DNA of 64,000 nucleotides from assembly GCA_023264815.1 (NCBI GenBank), contig JAHFUZ010000015.1, forward strand, positions 32,049 to 96,048, read 5' to 3'. The notes under the pieces were generated by a model. The model saw only the letters and a program-made list of their open reading frames with translations, did no database searches and was not told the DNA's origin. Both the position numbers and the translations under genes were made by a program. Origin of the DNA: Arthrobacter sp. Its GTDB lineage: Bacteria > Actinomycetota > Actinomycetes > Actinomycetales > Micrococcaceae. Positions 34,612 to 42,449 of this stretch are shown piece after piece. The first letter of the stretch is position 1; each line of letters opens with the position of its first letter.

Positions 34612-34698
34612 AAAACACAGAATCCCTCGGAGCTGTCCGTCGCGGAGGGGAACGGGATCCGGTCAGGGGCGTGGCCTCGGGCGGCTTAGGCGCGAAAA

Positions 34699-34731
34699 AG
34701 CCGGGCCGGACCGTGGTGGTCCGGCCCGGCT
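34699..34731 (-). terminator. Rho-independent terminator of the DUF6458 gene
   Basis: A perfect 14-bp stem AGCCGGGCCGGACC (34699-34712) with its complement 34718-34731 and a 5-nt loop, followed by TTTTT on the minus strand. It lies 46 bp past the stop of the gene at 34777-35034. Confidence 0.9.
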
Positions 34732-34776
34732 GTCGGGTTTCATGGTGCTGCTGTCCCGGGGCTGCTCTGTTCGGGT

Positions 34777-35034
34777 TTACAGGCCGCCGTCGCGGCTCTC
34801 GTTGCGGGTGATCCGCTCGCCGGTGTTGGGGTCAACCACCGAGCGGGTTTCGCTGACGCGGCGGCTGCGGCCGGGTGAGGCCAGGATGAGGGAGGCGATC
34901 AGCCCAATGACGCCAACCACAATGAGGATATAGCCGATCATCACCTGGTCCACGAACGGGATGAGCCCCGGAGCTACGGCCCACGCCAGGATGGCGCCGA
35001 GGGCGATGAGGAAGATGGAGGAACCGATTCTCAT
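34777..35034 (-). CDS. DUF6458 small membrane protein
   Basis: 85-aa protein with two hydrophobic helices (IFLIALGAILAWAVAP, then IGYILIVVGVIGLIASLILA) and a basic tail with SRRVSETRSVVDPNTGERI. ATG 35034 follows AAGGAG. DUF6458 proteins are common, uncharacterised actinobacterial membrane proteins. It is monocistronic, with a strong terminator, and its promoter region holds a copy of the TAAGCATGCTTA-type palindrome, linking it to glsB and dps. Confidence 0.85.
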   Translation of the reverse strand: MRIGSSIFLIALGAILAWAVAPGLIPFVDQVMIGYILIVVGVIGLIASLILASPGRSRRVSETRSVVDPNTGERITRNESRDGGL

Positions 35035-35070
35035 GACTTGCTCCTTGATGTTCGGGTGCGGACAGCGCGA

Positions 35071-35087
35071 ACTAATAAGCATGCTGC
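35071..35087 (-). promoter_or_regulatory. TAAGCATGCTTA-type palindrome, copy 2 (DUF6458 promoter)
   Basis: Minus-strand GCAGCATGCTTATTAGT: ten of twelve core bases match TAAGCATGCTTA, followed by an AT-rich TATTAG hexamer. It lies 37-53 bp upstream of the start at 35034. Confidence 0.5.
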
Positions 35088-35189
35088 GCTCTCAAGCTAC
35101 AGCCAGGCGGGACACGATTCAATGACCGGCGCGGCCGCACGCCACGGGGTCATGGCTGTTCAGTGGCCCGTACTGGCTACGCTGATCCG

Positions 35190-35807
35190 ATGGAGACAGT
35201 TGTTTGGTCCAAGCCGGAAGCTGAACGGGACGGTACGCCCCTGCTGGTCCTGATGCATGGCTACGGCACGGATGAATCCCGGATGGTGCGGCTGTTCGAG
35301 TACCTGCCGCCCGAATTCACCTGTGCGGCGCTGCGGGCGCCCATGGTGATCGGCGACCACTATGGCTGGTTCCTGCTGGACTACTTCCTGGCCAATGACT
35401 TCGCCGATGTCGTCTCCGCCACCACCGCCGTCCATGCCTGGATCCGTTCCGTCAGCGGGCACCACAGCAGCGTCAGCCTGCTGGGGTACTCGCAGGGCAT
35501 GGCCATGGCCAGTACGCTGCTGCGCCTGCACCCCGCGGACTTCCGGGCCACGGTGGGGCTTTCCGGCTTTGTGCTGGAGAACGAACTGCTCTCGCTCACC
35601 GACTCCTTCGAGACGCCGCCGCCCTTCTTTTGGGGCCGCGACAAAGCGGACCTGGTCATCAATGAGGACGCCACGGAATATACGGGGCAGTGGCTTGAGG
35701 AGAACACCCGGCTGACGGCTCGGACGTATCCCGGCATGGGCCATGCCATGAGTAAAACCGAGATGGTGGACGTCAGCGCCTTCCTGCGCCACTATGTGCT
35801 CGGCTGA
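35190..35807 (+). CDS. Phospholipase/carboxylesterase family alpha/beta hydrolase
   Basis: 205-aa hydrolase. I use ATG 35190 because the fold begins directly with LLVLMHGYGTDESRMV (oxyanion-hole HGYG). The nucleophile Ser is in LLGYSQGMAMAS (GxSxG) and the catalytic His in TYPGMGHAMS, with the Asp expected in the DATEYTG region. This is the short-esterase group that includes YpfH and phospholipase/acyl-protein thioesterase-like enzymes. No operon partner; substrate unknown. Confidence 0.9.
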   Translation: METVVWSKPEAERDGTPLLVLMHGYGTDESRMVRLFEYLPPEFTCAALRAPMVIGDHYGWFLLDYFLANDFADVVSATTAVHAWIRSVSGHHSSVSLLGYSQGMAMASTLLRLHPADFRATVGLSGFVLENELLSLTDSFETPPPFFWGRDKADLVINEDATEYTGQWLEENTRLTARTYPGMGHAMSKTEMVDVSAFLRHYVLG

Positions 35808-35879
35808 CCGGCCGGGATTGTGCGCCTGTTGGCCGGCTGAGCTGGGCCGGGCTGCATAAATACAGTTGCGCGCGAAATT

Positions 35880-35893
35880 TGTAAGCGCTTACA
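35880..35893. promoter_or_regulatory. LacI-family operator upstream of the phosphoglucomutase/GH65 operon
   Basis: TGTAAGCGCTTACA, a perfect 14-bp palindrome with the central CG typical of LacI/GalR-family sites. It lies 226 bp upstream of the beta-phosphoglucomutase gene. No LacI regulator is encoded within the window. Confidence 0.8.
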
Positions 35894-36118
35894 CTCGGGG
35901 TGGCCCGAGTTCCTGCGGCCGCTGAATCGGCTGGAAAGGGACCCGCGATTCCCTGATGCCACCGCTTGGACCCCCGCCGCTGCCGGCCCAAAGCAACCGG
36001 CCGGGTACATGGCGCCGCCAGAACTGCACGCCGCCAGAACTGCGCCGGTCTGACCCGCGCCCGGATAACCATTAAACAAACGCCCGAAAGCTGCCCGCCG
36101 TCTGAAAGGACATTGCGC
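35894..36118. other. Long 5' region of the disaccharide-phosphorylase operon
   Basis: A 225-bp stretch between the LacI-type operator and the start codon. It contains a tandem CGCCAGAACTGC pair at about 36012-36042 (copies 17 bp apart) and the AAAGGA ribosome site before ATG 36119, but no riboswitch or gene that I can recognise. Confidence 0.4.
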
Positions 36119-36877
36119 ATGACTGACGTACTGACAACCCAGAACTCCGCCTGGACCAGCGCCGCCGCCATCCTGTTCGATCTGGACGGCGTGCTCACGC
36201 CCACGGCCACCGTTCACGAACAGGCGTGGAAGGAACTCTTCGAGGACTTCCTGGCCTCACGGCCCGAGGTACCCGGCTATCGCGAGGAAGACTACTTCGA
36301 CCATATCGACGGCAAGCCCCGGTTCGACGGCGTCCGGGACTTCCTGGCGTCCCGCGGCATTGTGCTTCCGGAGGGCTCGGAGGATACTGACGCGACGACC
36401 GGCGCAGGCGACAAGCAGGCCGGCAACACCGTGCAGGGACTCGGCAACCGCAAGAACCAGGTTTTCAACGACATTGTGGGCGCCGGCGTCGAACCTTTTG
36501 CGGGGTCGGTGCGTTTCCTCGAAGCCGCGCTGGAGCGGGGACTCAAGGTCGCTGTCGTCTCCTCCTCCCGGAACGCGCCCGCCGTCCTGAAAGCCGCGGG
36601 CCTGAACGGGCACTTCGAGATTGTGGTGGACGGCGTTGTGGCCGCGGCCGAAGGGCTGCCCGGCAAACCGAGCCCGGCCACCTACACCTATGCGGCACAG
36701 CTGCTGGGATTGCGCAGCGAAGAATGCGTAGTGGTGGAGGACGCCGTCTCCGGTGTCCAGGCTGGCAGCGCCGGCAGCTTCCACTCCGTGATCGGCGTCG
36801 ACAGGGGCGCCGGCCGGCAGGCCCTCCTCGATGCCGGGGCAACCCTGGTGGTCAACGACCTCCAGGAACTCCTCTAG
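36119..36877 (+). CDS. pgmB: Beta-phosphoglucomutase (HAD superfamily)
   Basis: 252-aa HAD hydrolase-fold enzyme starting at ATG 36119 behind AAAGGA. Motif I FDLDGVLTPTA has the nucleophile Asp21 and acid/base Asp23; motif II is VVSSSRNA; motif III/IV is GKPSPATYTYAAQLLG and VVVEDAVSGVQAG. A small alpha-helical cap lies between residues 30 and 110. It converts beta-glucose-1-phosphate to glucose-6-phosphate, the product expected from the inverting GH65 phosphorylase encoded 74 bp downstream. Confidence 0.9.
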   Translation: MTDVLTTQNSAWTSAAAILFDLDGVLTPTATVHEQAWKELFEDFLASRPEVPGYREEDYFDHIDGKPRFDGVRDFLASRGIVLPEGSEDTDATTGAGDKQAGNTVQGLGNRKNQVFNDIVGAGVEPFAGSVRFLEAALERGLKVAVVSSSRNAPAVLKAAGLNGHFEIVVDGVVAAAEGLPGKPSPATYTYAAQLLGLRSEECVVVEDAVSGVQAGSAGSFHSVIGVDRGAGRQALLDAGATLVVNDLQELL

Positions 36878-36951
36878 CCAGCCATCCCGGCTGGGCATTC
36901 ACACCAACCAGCCCGAAGCCAACCAGCACCACGCCAAAGGACCCCAACACC

Positions 36952-39294
36952 ATGGCTCTTATCACCGCTGACCGCGAACGGTTCCCCGATACCCCCTGGC
37001 AGCTCGTGGAAACACACCACGAGCCCGGCAATGCGGGCACCCTGGAGACGCTCTTTGCCCTTGGCAACGGGCATCTGGGGATCCGCGGGGCCCACTGGGC
37101 GGCCGCCGATGCCGAGCTCCCGGGCAGCTTCATCAACGGCCTGCACGAGACCTGGGACATCAAGCACGCCGAAAATGCGTTCGGTTTCGCCCGGACCGGC
37201 CAGCGGATCATCTACATTCCGGACGCCAACAACTTCACGGTGGCTGTTGACGGCGAAACCCTCTCACTCGCCGAATCGGACGTGCTTGAATACCGCCGCG
37301 CCGTGGATTTCTCCACCGGCATCTACGAGTGCCGCATCGTGTGGCACTGCAAGTCCGGGGCCACGGTGACCACCACTGAGCGCCGGGCGGTGGGCTTTGC
37401 CTCGCGCGGCAGCCTGGGCATTTCGCTGGAGGTCGCCGCGGACCGGGACATCTACGCGGACGTCACCTCGTCCGTCATCAACCGCCAGGACCAGCCTGTG
37501 GAGGACCACTCGGCACATGACCCGCGCCGCGCCGGCCGGCACGCCGGCCGGGTCCTGCTCCCGGTCCGGATCGACGGCGGCGACGGCTCGCTCCGCCTGT
37601 CCTGGGAAGCGGCGGAGTCCCGGCAGCGTGTGGGGATCGCCGTGGACCACTGGACCTCCACCGGCCAGCAGTGCTTTGAAACCCTGGCCGGCGAAGATGA
37701 CAGCAGCGTCCGCTACGTCCTGGCCGTGCATGCAGGCCAGCCGTTCCGGCTCGAGAAGAGCGTCGCCTACGCCGCCGGTCCCGGGGTCCAGGACTCCGAA
37801 CGGGACCCCGCCGAAACCGCCGAAGCGGGGCTTCGGCCAGTGGAGGACATCTTCCTCGAAAGCCGGGAGCACTACCGGCAGTACTGGGCCACCTCAGACA
37901 TCGTCGTGGCGGGCCAGCCCCAGCTCCAGCAGGCCATCCGCTGGAACCTCTTCCAGCTGGCACAGGCGACCGCCCGGGCCGACGTGGCAGGCATCCCCGC
38001 CAAGGGCGTCACCGGATCCGGTTACGAGGGGCATTATTTCTGGGACCAGGAGGTCTACCTCCTGCCCTACCTCACCTACACCAACCCCGACGGCGCCCGC
38101 CAGGTCCTGGAATTCCGGCACGGGATGCTTCCGGCCGCCAAAATCCGGGCGAAGGAACTCAGCGTGGAGGGCGCGCTGTTTCCGTGGCGCACCATCAACG
38201 GCCTCGAGGCCAGCGCCTACTACGCGGCCGGCACGGCGCAGTTCCACATCGCCGCCGCCATCGCCTTCGCCACCAGCCGCTACATGTGGGCCAGCGGGGA
38301 CGAGTCCTTCCGTGAAGGCATGGGCGCCGAGCTGCTGATCGAAACCGCACGGATGTGGGTTTCGCTGGGCTTCTTTGGCAAGGACGGACTCTTCCACATC
38401 CACGGAGTCACCGGCCCGGACGAATACACCGCCGTGGTCAACGACAACCTCTACACGAATGTGATGGCCCGCTTTAACCTGCGCGCCGCCGCGGCCGTGG
38501 AGCACCTTGCCATCGACGACGCCGAACGCCAGCTCTGGGTGCAGGCAGCCAACCGCATGCACCTGCCCTTCGACGACGACCTCCAGGTCTACTCGCAGGA
38601 CAACGACTTCATGACCCTTGAACCGTGGGACTGGACCACGCCGCGGTCAAAGTACCCGCTCCTGCTGAACTTCCACCCGCTGGTGATCTACCGGCACCAG
38701 GTGCTCAAGCAGGCTGACACCGTACTGGCGATGTTCCTGCAGTGGCAGGACTTCACCGCGGTGGAGAAACGCCGAGCCTTCGACTTCTACGATCCCATCA
38801 CCACCGGCGACTCCACCTTGTCCGCCTGCGTGCAGGGCATCATGGCCGCCGAGGTGGGCCATTCGGATGCTGCGCTGGAGCACTTCACCAACGCCGCGTT
38901 CATCGACCTGGATGACACCCACGGGAACACCATCGACGGCGTGCACATTGCGTCCACCGGAGGAGTCTGGAGCTCGCTGGTCTGCGGTTTCGCAGGCCTC
39001 CGGGACCAGGGCCATATGCCCTTCTTTGACCCGCGGCTGCCGGAGCAGTGGGAGGCGCTGACCTTCCACCTGAAGATCCGGGGCCGGCTGCTGCTCGTGG
39101 AGCTCGATGCCGAGGCGCTGACCCTCAGCGTCCAGGGCGGCGGGCAGCTGGACGTGGATGTCCGCGGCGAGGTGTTCCGCGTCGGTGAAGAACCCGTGCG
39201 CGTGGCGCTGGCACGCTTTGAGGCACCCGAGCCCACGGTGTTCCCGAGCGGACCGCCAACGGCGAGCCTGCCCGTCGTGCACGCCGCGCACTGA
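36952..39294 (+). CDS. Glycoside hydrolase family 65 disaccharide phosphorylase
   Basis: 780-aa GH65 enzyme. The N-terminal beta-sandwich domain (WQLVETHHEPGNAGTLETLF, ALGNGHLGIRG) is followed by an (alpha/alpha)6 barrel with YFWDQEVYLLPYL and the general-acid Glu near residue 491 in GVTGPDEYTAVVNDN. A small C-terminal beta domain closes the chain. Such enzymes phosphorolyse maltose, trehalose, kojibiose or nigerose to beta-glucose-1-phosphate plus glucose. Pairing with beta-phosphoglucomutase and a LacI operator argues for disaccharide catabolism; which alpha-glucoside is used cannot be decided from sequence. Confidence 0.92.
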   Translation: MALITADRERFPDTPWQLVETHHEPGNAGTLETLFALGNGHLGIRGAHWAAADAELPGSFINGLHETWDIKHAENAFGFARTGQRIIYIPDANNFTVAVDGETLSLAESDVLEYRRAVDFSTGIYECRIVWHCKSGATVTTTERRAVGFASRGSLGISLEVAADRDIYADVTSSVINRQDQPVEDHSAHDPRRAGRHAGRVLLPVRIDGGDGSLRLSWEAAESRQRVGIAVDHWTSTGQQCFETLAGEDDSSVRYVLAVHAGQPFRLEKSVAYAAGPGVQDSERDPAETAEAGLRPVEDIFLESREHYRQYWATSDIVVAGQPQLQQAIRWNLFQLAQATARADVAGIPAKGVTGSGYEGHYFWDQEVYLLPYLTYTNPDGARQVLEFRHGMLPAAKIRAKELSVEGALFPWRTINGLEASAYYAAGTAQFHIAAAIAFATSRYMWASGDESFREGMGAELLIETARMWVSLGFFGKDGLFHIHGVTGPDEYTAVVNDNLYTNVMARFNLRAAAAVEHLAIDDAERQLWVQAANRMHLPFDDDLQVYSQDNDFMTLEPWDWTTPRSKYPLLLNFHPLVIYRHQVLKQADTVLAMFLQWQDFTAVEKRRAFDFYDPITTGDSTLSACVQGIMAAEVGHSDAALEHFTNAAFIDLDDTHGNTIDGVHIASTGGVWSSLVCGFAGLRDQGHMPFFDPRLPEQWEALTFHLKIRGRLLLVELDAEALTLSVQGGGQLDVDVRGEVFRVGEEPVRVALARFEAPEPTVFPSGPPTASLPVVHAAH

Positions 39295-39298
39295 GGCG

Positions 39299-40606
39299 TC
39301 AGTCTCCCGCCGTCGTCGTGCTTTCCACCGCGGGGGCGGGGTCCAGCGGATGGGCCAGCTCGTCCTGGGGCATCCGGGCCGCGATCATGGCAATCACGGC
39401 AAGGACGGGGCAGACGCCGCCGGCGAACAGGAAGATCGCCCAGATGGGGAAAACCGCTGCGGCCGGCCCGGCCAGCGCCATGGACACAGGCATCAGGGCG
39501 AGGGACACAAAGAAGTCCAGGCTGGAGACCCGGCCCAGCAGGTGCCTGGGCACGCGGCGCTGCAGCAGCGTGCCCCAGATGACCATGCCCACGCTGCCGG
39601 TGGCGCCGAAGATGAACAGCGCGGCGGCCGCGGTCCAGAAACTGTCCAGGATTCCGACGGCGGCCAGCGGCAGGCTGCCAGCACCCCAGCACACCATCAT
39701 CACCGTGAGGTAGCGCCGCGGCAGCTTCAGGGAAGCTGTCACCAGGGATCCGATCGCCCCGCCCACGCCCATCACGGCCAGCAGGAAACCGAACATCCGG
39801 GAGTCCCCGCCGAGCTGGTCGCGCACCACGAAGGGCATCAGCACCTCGATGGGGCCGATCAGGAACAGCACTGAAACGCAGGCCCAGAGCAGGGTCCACA
39901 GCAGCCACGGGGTCCGGATGGTGTAGCTGATGCCTTCGCGGAGGTCGTGGAAAAAGGACGTCTTGGCGCGTTGCCCGTGGGCCTGGCCGTCGGCACCCGG
40001 TGCCGTGGAAGCGAGCGCGTGGCGGCCCAGGAAGTTCAGGATGACGAACGCCGCGAGGTGGCACGCGGCCACGCCGGTCACGGCATGCGAGGGCGAGAGC
40101 GCGGCAACCAGGATGCCGGCGACGGCCGGCCCTGCGGCCTGCTGGAGGATGGGCCGCATGGTGCCCTCCATGCCGTTGGCGGCCAGCAGGTCCTCGGAGG
40201 GCAGGATCTGCGGCAGGATGGCGGAGTAGGCAGGGAAGAAGAACGCGGCGCCCACGCCCAGGACAAAACTGCCCGCGGCCAGATGCCACAGCTGGAGCCA
40301 GCCGGTCATCGCCAGAGCGCTGATGGCGGCAATCACGGCCAGGTTGGCGCCTTCAACGGCAATGATCAGCAGCCGCTGCGGCACCCTGTCCGCGGCGATC
40401 CCGCCGGCGAGGACAAAGGCCACCAGGCCAACGCTGCCTGCGGTGGCCACCAGGGACAGTTCCAGCGGCCCGCCGTCCAGGTGGATCACCTGGTAGACCA
40501 TGGCGACAGCCCACATCCCCGATCCAAAGATGGAGATGGCCAGGGCTGCAATCAGGACCCGGTACTCTCGGTGCGCAAACGGCCGCAGGGCCTGGAGTGT
40601 GGGCAT
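39299..40606 (-). CDS. MFS exporter (EntS/MFS_3-like)
   Basis: 435-aa 12-helix transporter beginning FAHREYRVLIAALAISIFGS, the start typical of the EntS-like group that includes enterobactin and macrolide exporters. LAGGIAADRVPQRLLI is the loop 2-3 motif and ILPSEDLLAANGMEGTMRPI a further family motif. It converges on GH65 with 4 bp between stops. Tandem CTTAGTGTTAAG palindromes lie 48-75 bp upstream of its start, shared with the divergent gene at 40737. Siderophore export is conceivable, given the distant des operon, but nothing shows it. Confidence 0.88.
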   Translation of the reverse strand: MPTLQALRPFAHREYRVLIAALAISIFGSGMWAVAMVYQVIHLDGGPLELSLVATAGSVGLVAFVLAGGIAADRVPQRLLIIAVEGANLAVIAAISALAMTGWLQLWHLAAGSFVLGVGAAFFFPAYSAILPQILPSEDLLAANGMEGTMRPILQQAAGPAVAGILVAALSPSHAVTGVAACHLAAFVILNFLGRHALASTAPGADGQAHGQRAKTSFFHDLREGISYTIRTPWLLWTLLWACVSVLFLIGPIEVLMPFVVRDQLGGDSRMFGFLLAVMGVGGAIGSLVTASLKLPRRYLTVMMVCWGAGSLPLAAVGILDSFWTAAAALFIFGATGSVGMVIWGTLLQRRVPRHLLGRVSSLDFFVSLALMPVSMALAGPAAAVFPIWAIFLFAGGVCPVLAVIAMIAARMPQDELAHPLDPAPAVESTTTAGD

Positions 40607-40653
40607 AGGGCAAGTCTAGGCGCGGGCCGAATACCGGCGGACCCGGAACGGCG

Positions 40654-40681
40654 CTTAGTGTTAAGCACCCTTAGTGTTAAG
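40654..40681. promoter_or_regulatory. Two tandem CTTAGTGTTAAG palindromes in a divergent promoter
   Basis: CTTAGTGTTAAG occurs at 40654-40665 and again, identically, at 40670-40681. Each is itself an inverted repeat (CTTA-GTGT-TAAG), and the copies start 16 bp apart, about one and a half helical turns. They lie between the MFS exporter start (40606) and the ATG at 40737. Confidence 0.65.
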
Positions 40682-40736
40682 GCAGGGCCGCGGCCAGGGC
40701 TGCCGGCGGACAACCGTACTACAAGCAGAGGTGACC

Positions 40737-41567
40737 ATGGCCAAGCGCAGCAATCCCGCAGTACGAATCGCTCAGGAAACCGCCCACAACGCGGTGTTCG
40801 ACGCCGACGGGAAGCCGAAACCCGGCGTCCACAACATGCTCCTTCGCGCCGTGGAGATCCAACGGCCGCTGGTGCTCGCCTACGTCCGGCGGCTGCAACG
40901 CAAGCATCCCGGGGCCAGCGCGGCCAGGCTCGCGGACATCCTGGAGCGTGACTACCTGCGGGCGGTGACCGGCGGCGGTGCGGTGGTCGGGGCCACCGCC
41001 GTGGTGCCCGGCGTCGGGACGGTGGCCTCGCTGGGGCTTTCGGCTGCCGCCACCGTGGGCTTCCTGGAGGCCACGGCGCTCTATGCCACGTCGCTGGCCG
41101 AACTGCACGGAATCCGGCTGACCAACCCGGAAAAGGCCAGCACCATGGTGATGGCCATCATGCTGGGCGAGGAGGGGACCGCACTGCTGGGAACCCTGAG
41201 CGGGCAGGCCATGGGCAAGGGCACCAGCGCCACCCAGGCCTGGGGAAACGTGCTGACGAAGACCATGCCCACCGGTTTCGGCGCCATCCGCAACAAAATC
41301 CAGAAGGCCTTCCTCAAGAACCTGCTCAAGCGCCAGGGATCGGCGCTCCTTGGACGGGCGCTGCCGTTCGGCATCGGTGCCGTGGTGGGCGGCGCAGGCA
41401 ACCTCATCATGGGCCGGGCGGTGGTGGCCAACGCCAAGGAGGCTTTCGGCCCCATGCCGGATACCATTCCGGGGGAGCTCAAAGCCTCCTCCGCAGCCGC
41501 GGAGGGCGGCAGCACGGACAACATCCCGGAACACAACACCCTGGAGGGCAAAAACCTTGGATCTTAA
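40737..41567 (+). CDS. Hydrophobic protein of unknown function
   Basis: 276-aa protein starting at ATG 40737 with GAGGTG upstream. Residues 1-75 are soluble and helical. Residues 80-125 are a glycine/valine-rich hydrophobic stretch (AVVGATAVVPGVGTVASLGL, then AATVGFLEATALYATSLAEL), and a second glycine-rich segment (LGRALPFGIGAVVGGAGNLI) lies near 220. It could be a membrane-embedded EcsC-like or glycine-zipper protein, but I do not recognise the family with confidence. Its last 11 bases overlap the start of pxpA. Confidence 0.75.
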   Translation: MAKRSNPAVRIAQETAHNAVFDADGKPKPGVHNMLLRAVEIQRPLVLAYVRRLQRKHPGASAARLADILERDYLRAVTGGGAVVGATAVVPGVGTVASLGLSAAATVGFLEATALYATSLAELHGIRLTNPEKASTMVMAIMLGEEGTALLGTLSGQAMGKGTSATQAWGNVLTKTMPTGFGAIRNKIQKAFLKNLLKRQGSALLGRALPFGIGAVVGGAGNLIMGRAVVANAKEAFGPMPDTIPGELKASSAAAEGGSTDNIPEHNTLEGKNLGS

Positions 41568-42306
41568 CGCTGACCTTGGCGAATCGTTCGGCTCATGGAC
41601 CATGGGCGATGACGCCTCGATGTTCCCGCTGGTGACCAGCGCCAACGTCGCCTGTGGCTTCCACGCGGGGGACCCTGTCACCATGCTGGACAGCTGCCGG
41701 GCAGCGTTCGAGCTCGATGTGACCGTGGGCGCGCACGTGGGGTACCGGGACCTTGCCGGCTTCGGCCGCCGGTCCCTGGACATGTCCTTTGATGAGCTTT
41801 TTGGCGACGTGCTGTACCAGCTCGGAGCGCTCGACGGCGTGGCGCATGCCGTGGGTGCCTCCGTTGACTACGTCAAGCCGCACGGCGCCCTCTACAACCG
41901 CCTGGTGCACGACGCCGAGCAGGCCTCCGCCGTGGTTGCCGCCATCCAGGCCTACGACCCCGGGCTGCCCATCCTCGGCCTGCCCGGCTCACAGCTCCTG
42001 GTCCAGGCCAAGGAAGCCGGGCACCCCGTCTTTGTGGAGGCCTTCGTGGACCGCGCCTACCAGGCGGACGGCACGCTGGTGCCGCGCTCGCGGGAAGGGG
42101 CCGTCCTCCATGACGTCACCTCGATCGTGGAGCGCGCCGTTCGCCTCGCCACCAAGGGTGAGGTGGTGGCCGTGGACGGAACCGTGGTCCAGGTCAGGCC
42201 GGATTCGCTGTGCATCCATGGCGACACCCCGGGTGCCGTGGAGATGGCTGCCGCCGTCCGTGCCGGACTCGAGGCGGCCGGCGTCGAACTGGAGGCCTTC
42301 GCCTAA
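41557..42306 (+). CDS. pxpA: 5-oxoprolinase subunit A (LamB/YcsF family)
   Basis: 249-aa protein starting at TTG 41557: GGAGGG is well placed and the product then begins LDLNADLGESFGSWTMGDD, the exact family start. Further signatures are VTSANVACGFHAGDP, VGAHVGYRDLAGFGRR, YVKPHGALYNRL and SLCIHGDTPGAVEMA. PxpA acts with PxpBC to hydrolyse 5-oxoproline (pyroglutamate) to glutamate using ATP. No pxpB or pxpC lies beside it, so they must be elsewhere, or this copy works differently. Overlaps the upstream hydrophobic-protein gene. Confidence 0.93.
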   Translation: MDLNADLGESFGSWTMGDDASMFPLVTSANVACGFHAGDPVTMLDSCRAAFELDVTVGAHVGYRDLAGFGRRSLDMSFDELFGDVLYQLGALDGVAHAVGASVDYVKPHGALYNRLVHDAEQASAVVAAIQAYDPGLPILGLPGSQLLVQAKEAGHPVFVEAFVDRAYQADGTLVPRSREGAVLHDVTSIVERAVRLATKGEVVAVDGTVVQVRPDSLCIHGDTPGAVEMAAAVRAGLEAAGVELEAFA

Positions 42307-42348
42307 GAACGTGCGGTTGGCACGCGTCATCCTTTTCGACACGCTCAC

Positions 42349-42436
42349 CCGGCGACGACGCGCAAATTATGCTGCGCACCCCAAATATCCCTAGCGCAGG
42401 GCAATTTGCGCGTCGCCGGCACATTTGGGCGTCGCC
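42349..42436. repeat. Nested inverted repeat between convergent pxpA and DUF445 genes
   Basis: Outer arms 42349-42368 and 42403-42419 are complementary apart from a 3-nt bulge; an inner stem CTGCGC/GCGCAG (42372-42377 with 42394-42399) stacks inside. A further degenerate copy of the right arm follows (ACATTTGGGCGTCGCC, 42421-42436). Position is typical of a bidirectional terminator. Confidence 0.75.
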
Positions 42437-42449
42437 ACGGCGCGGCGCG

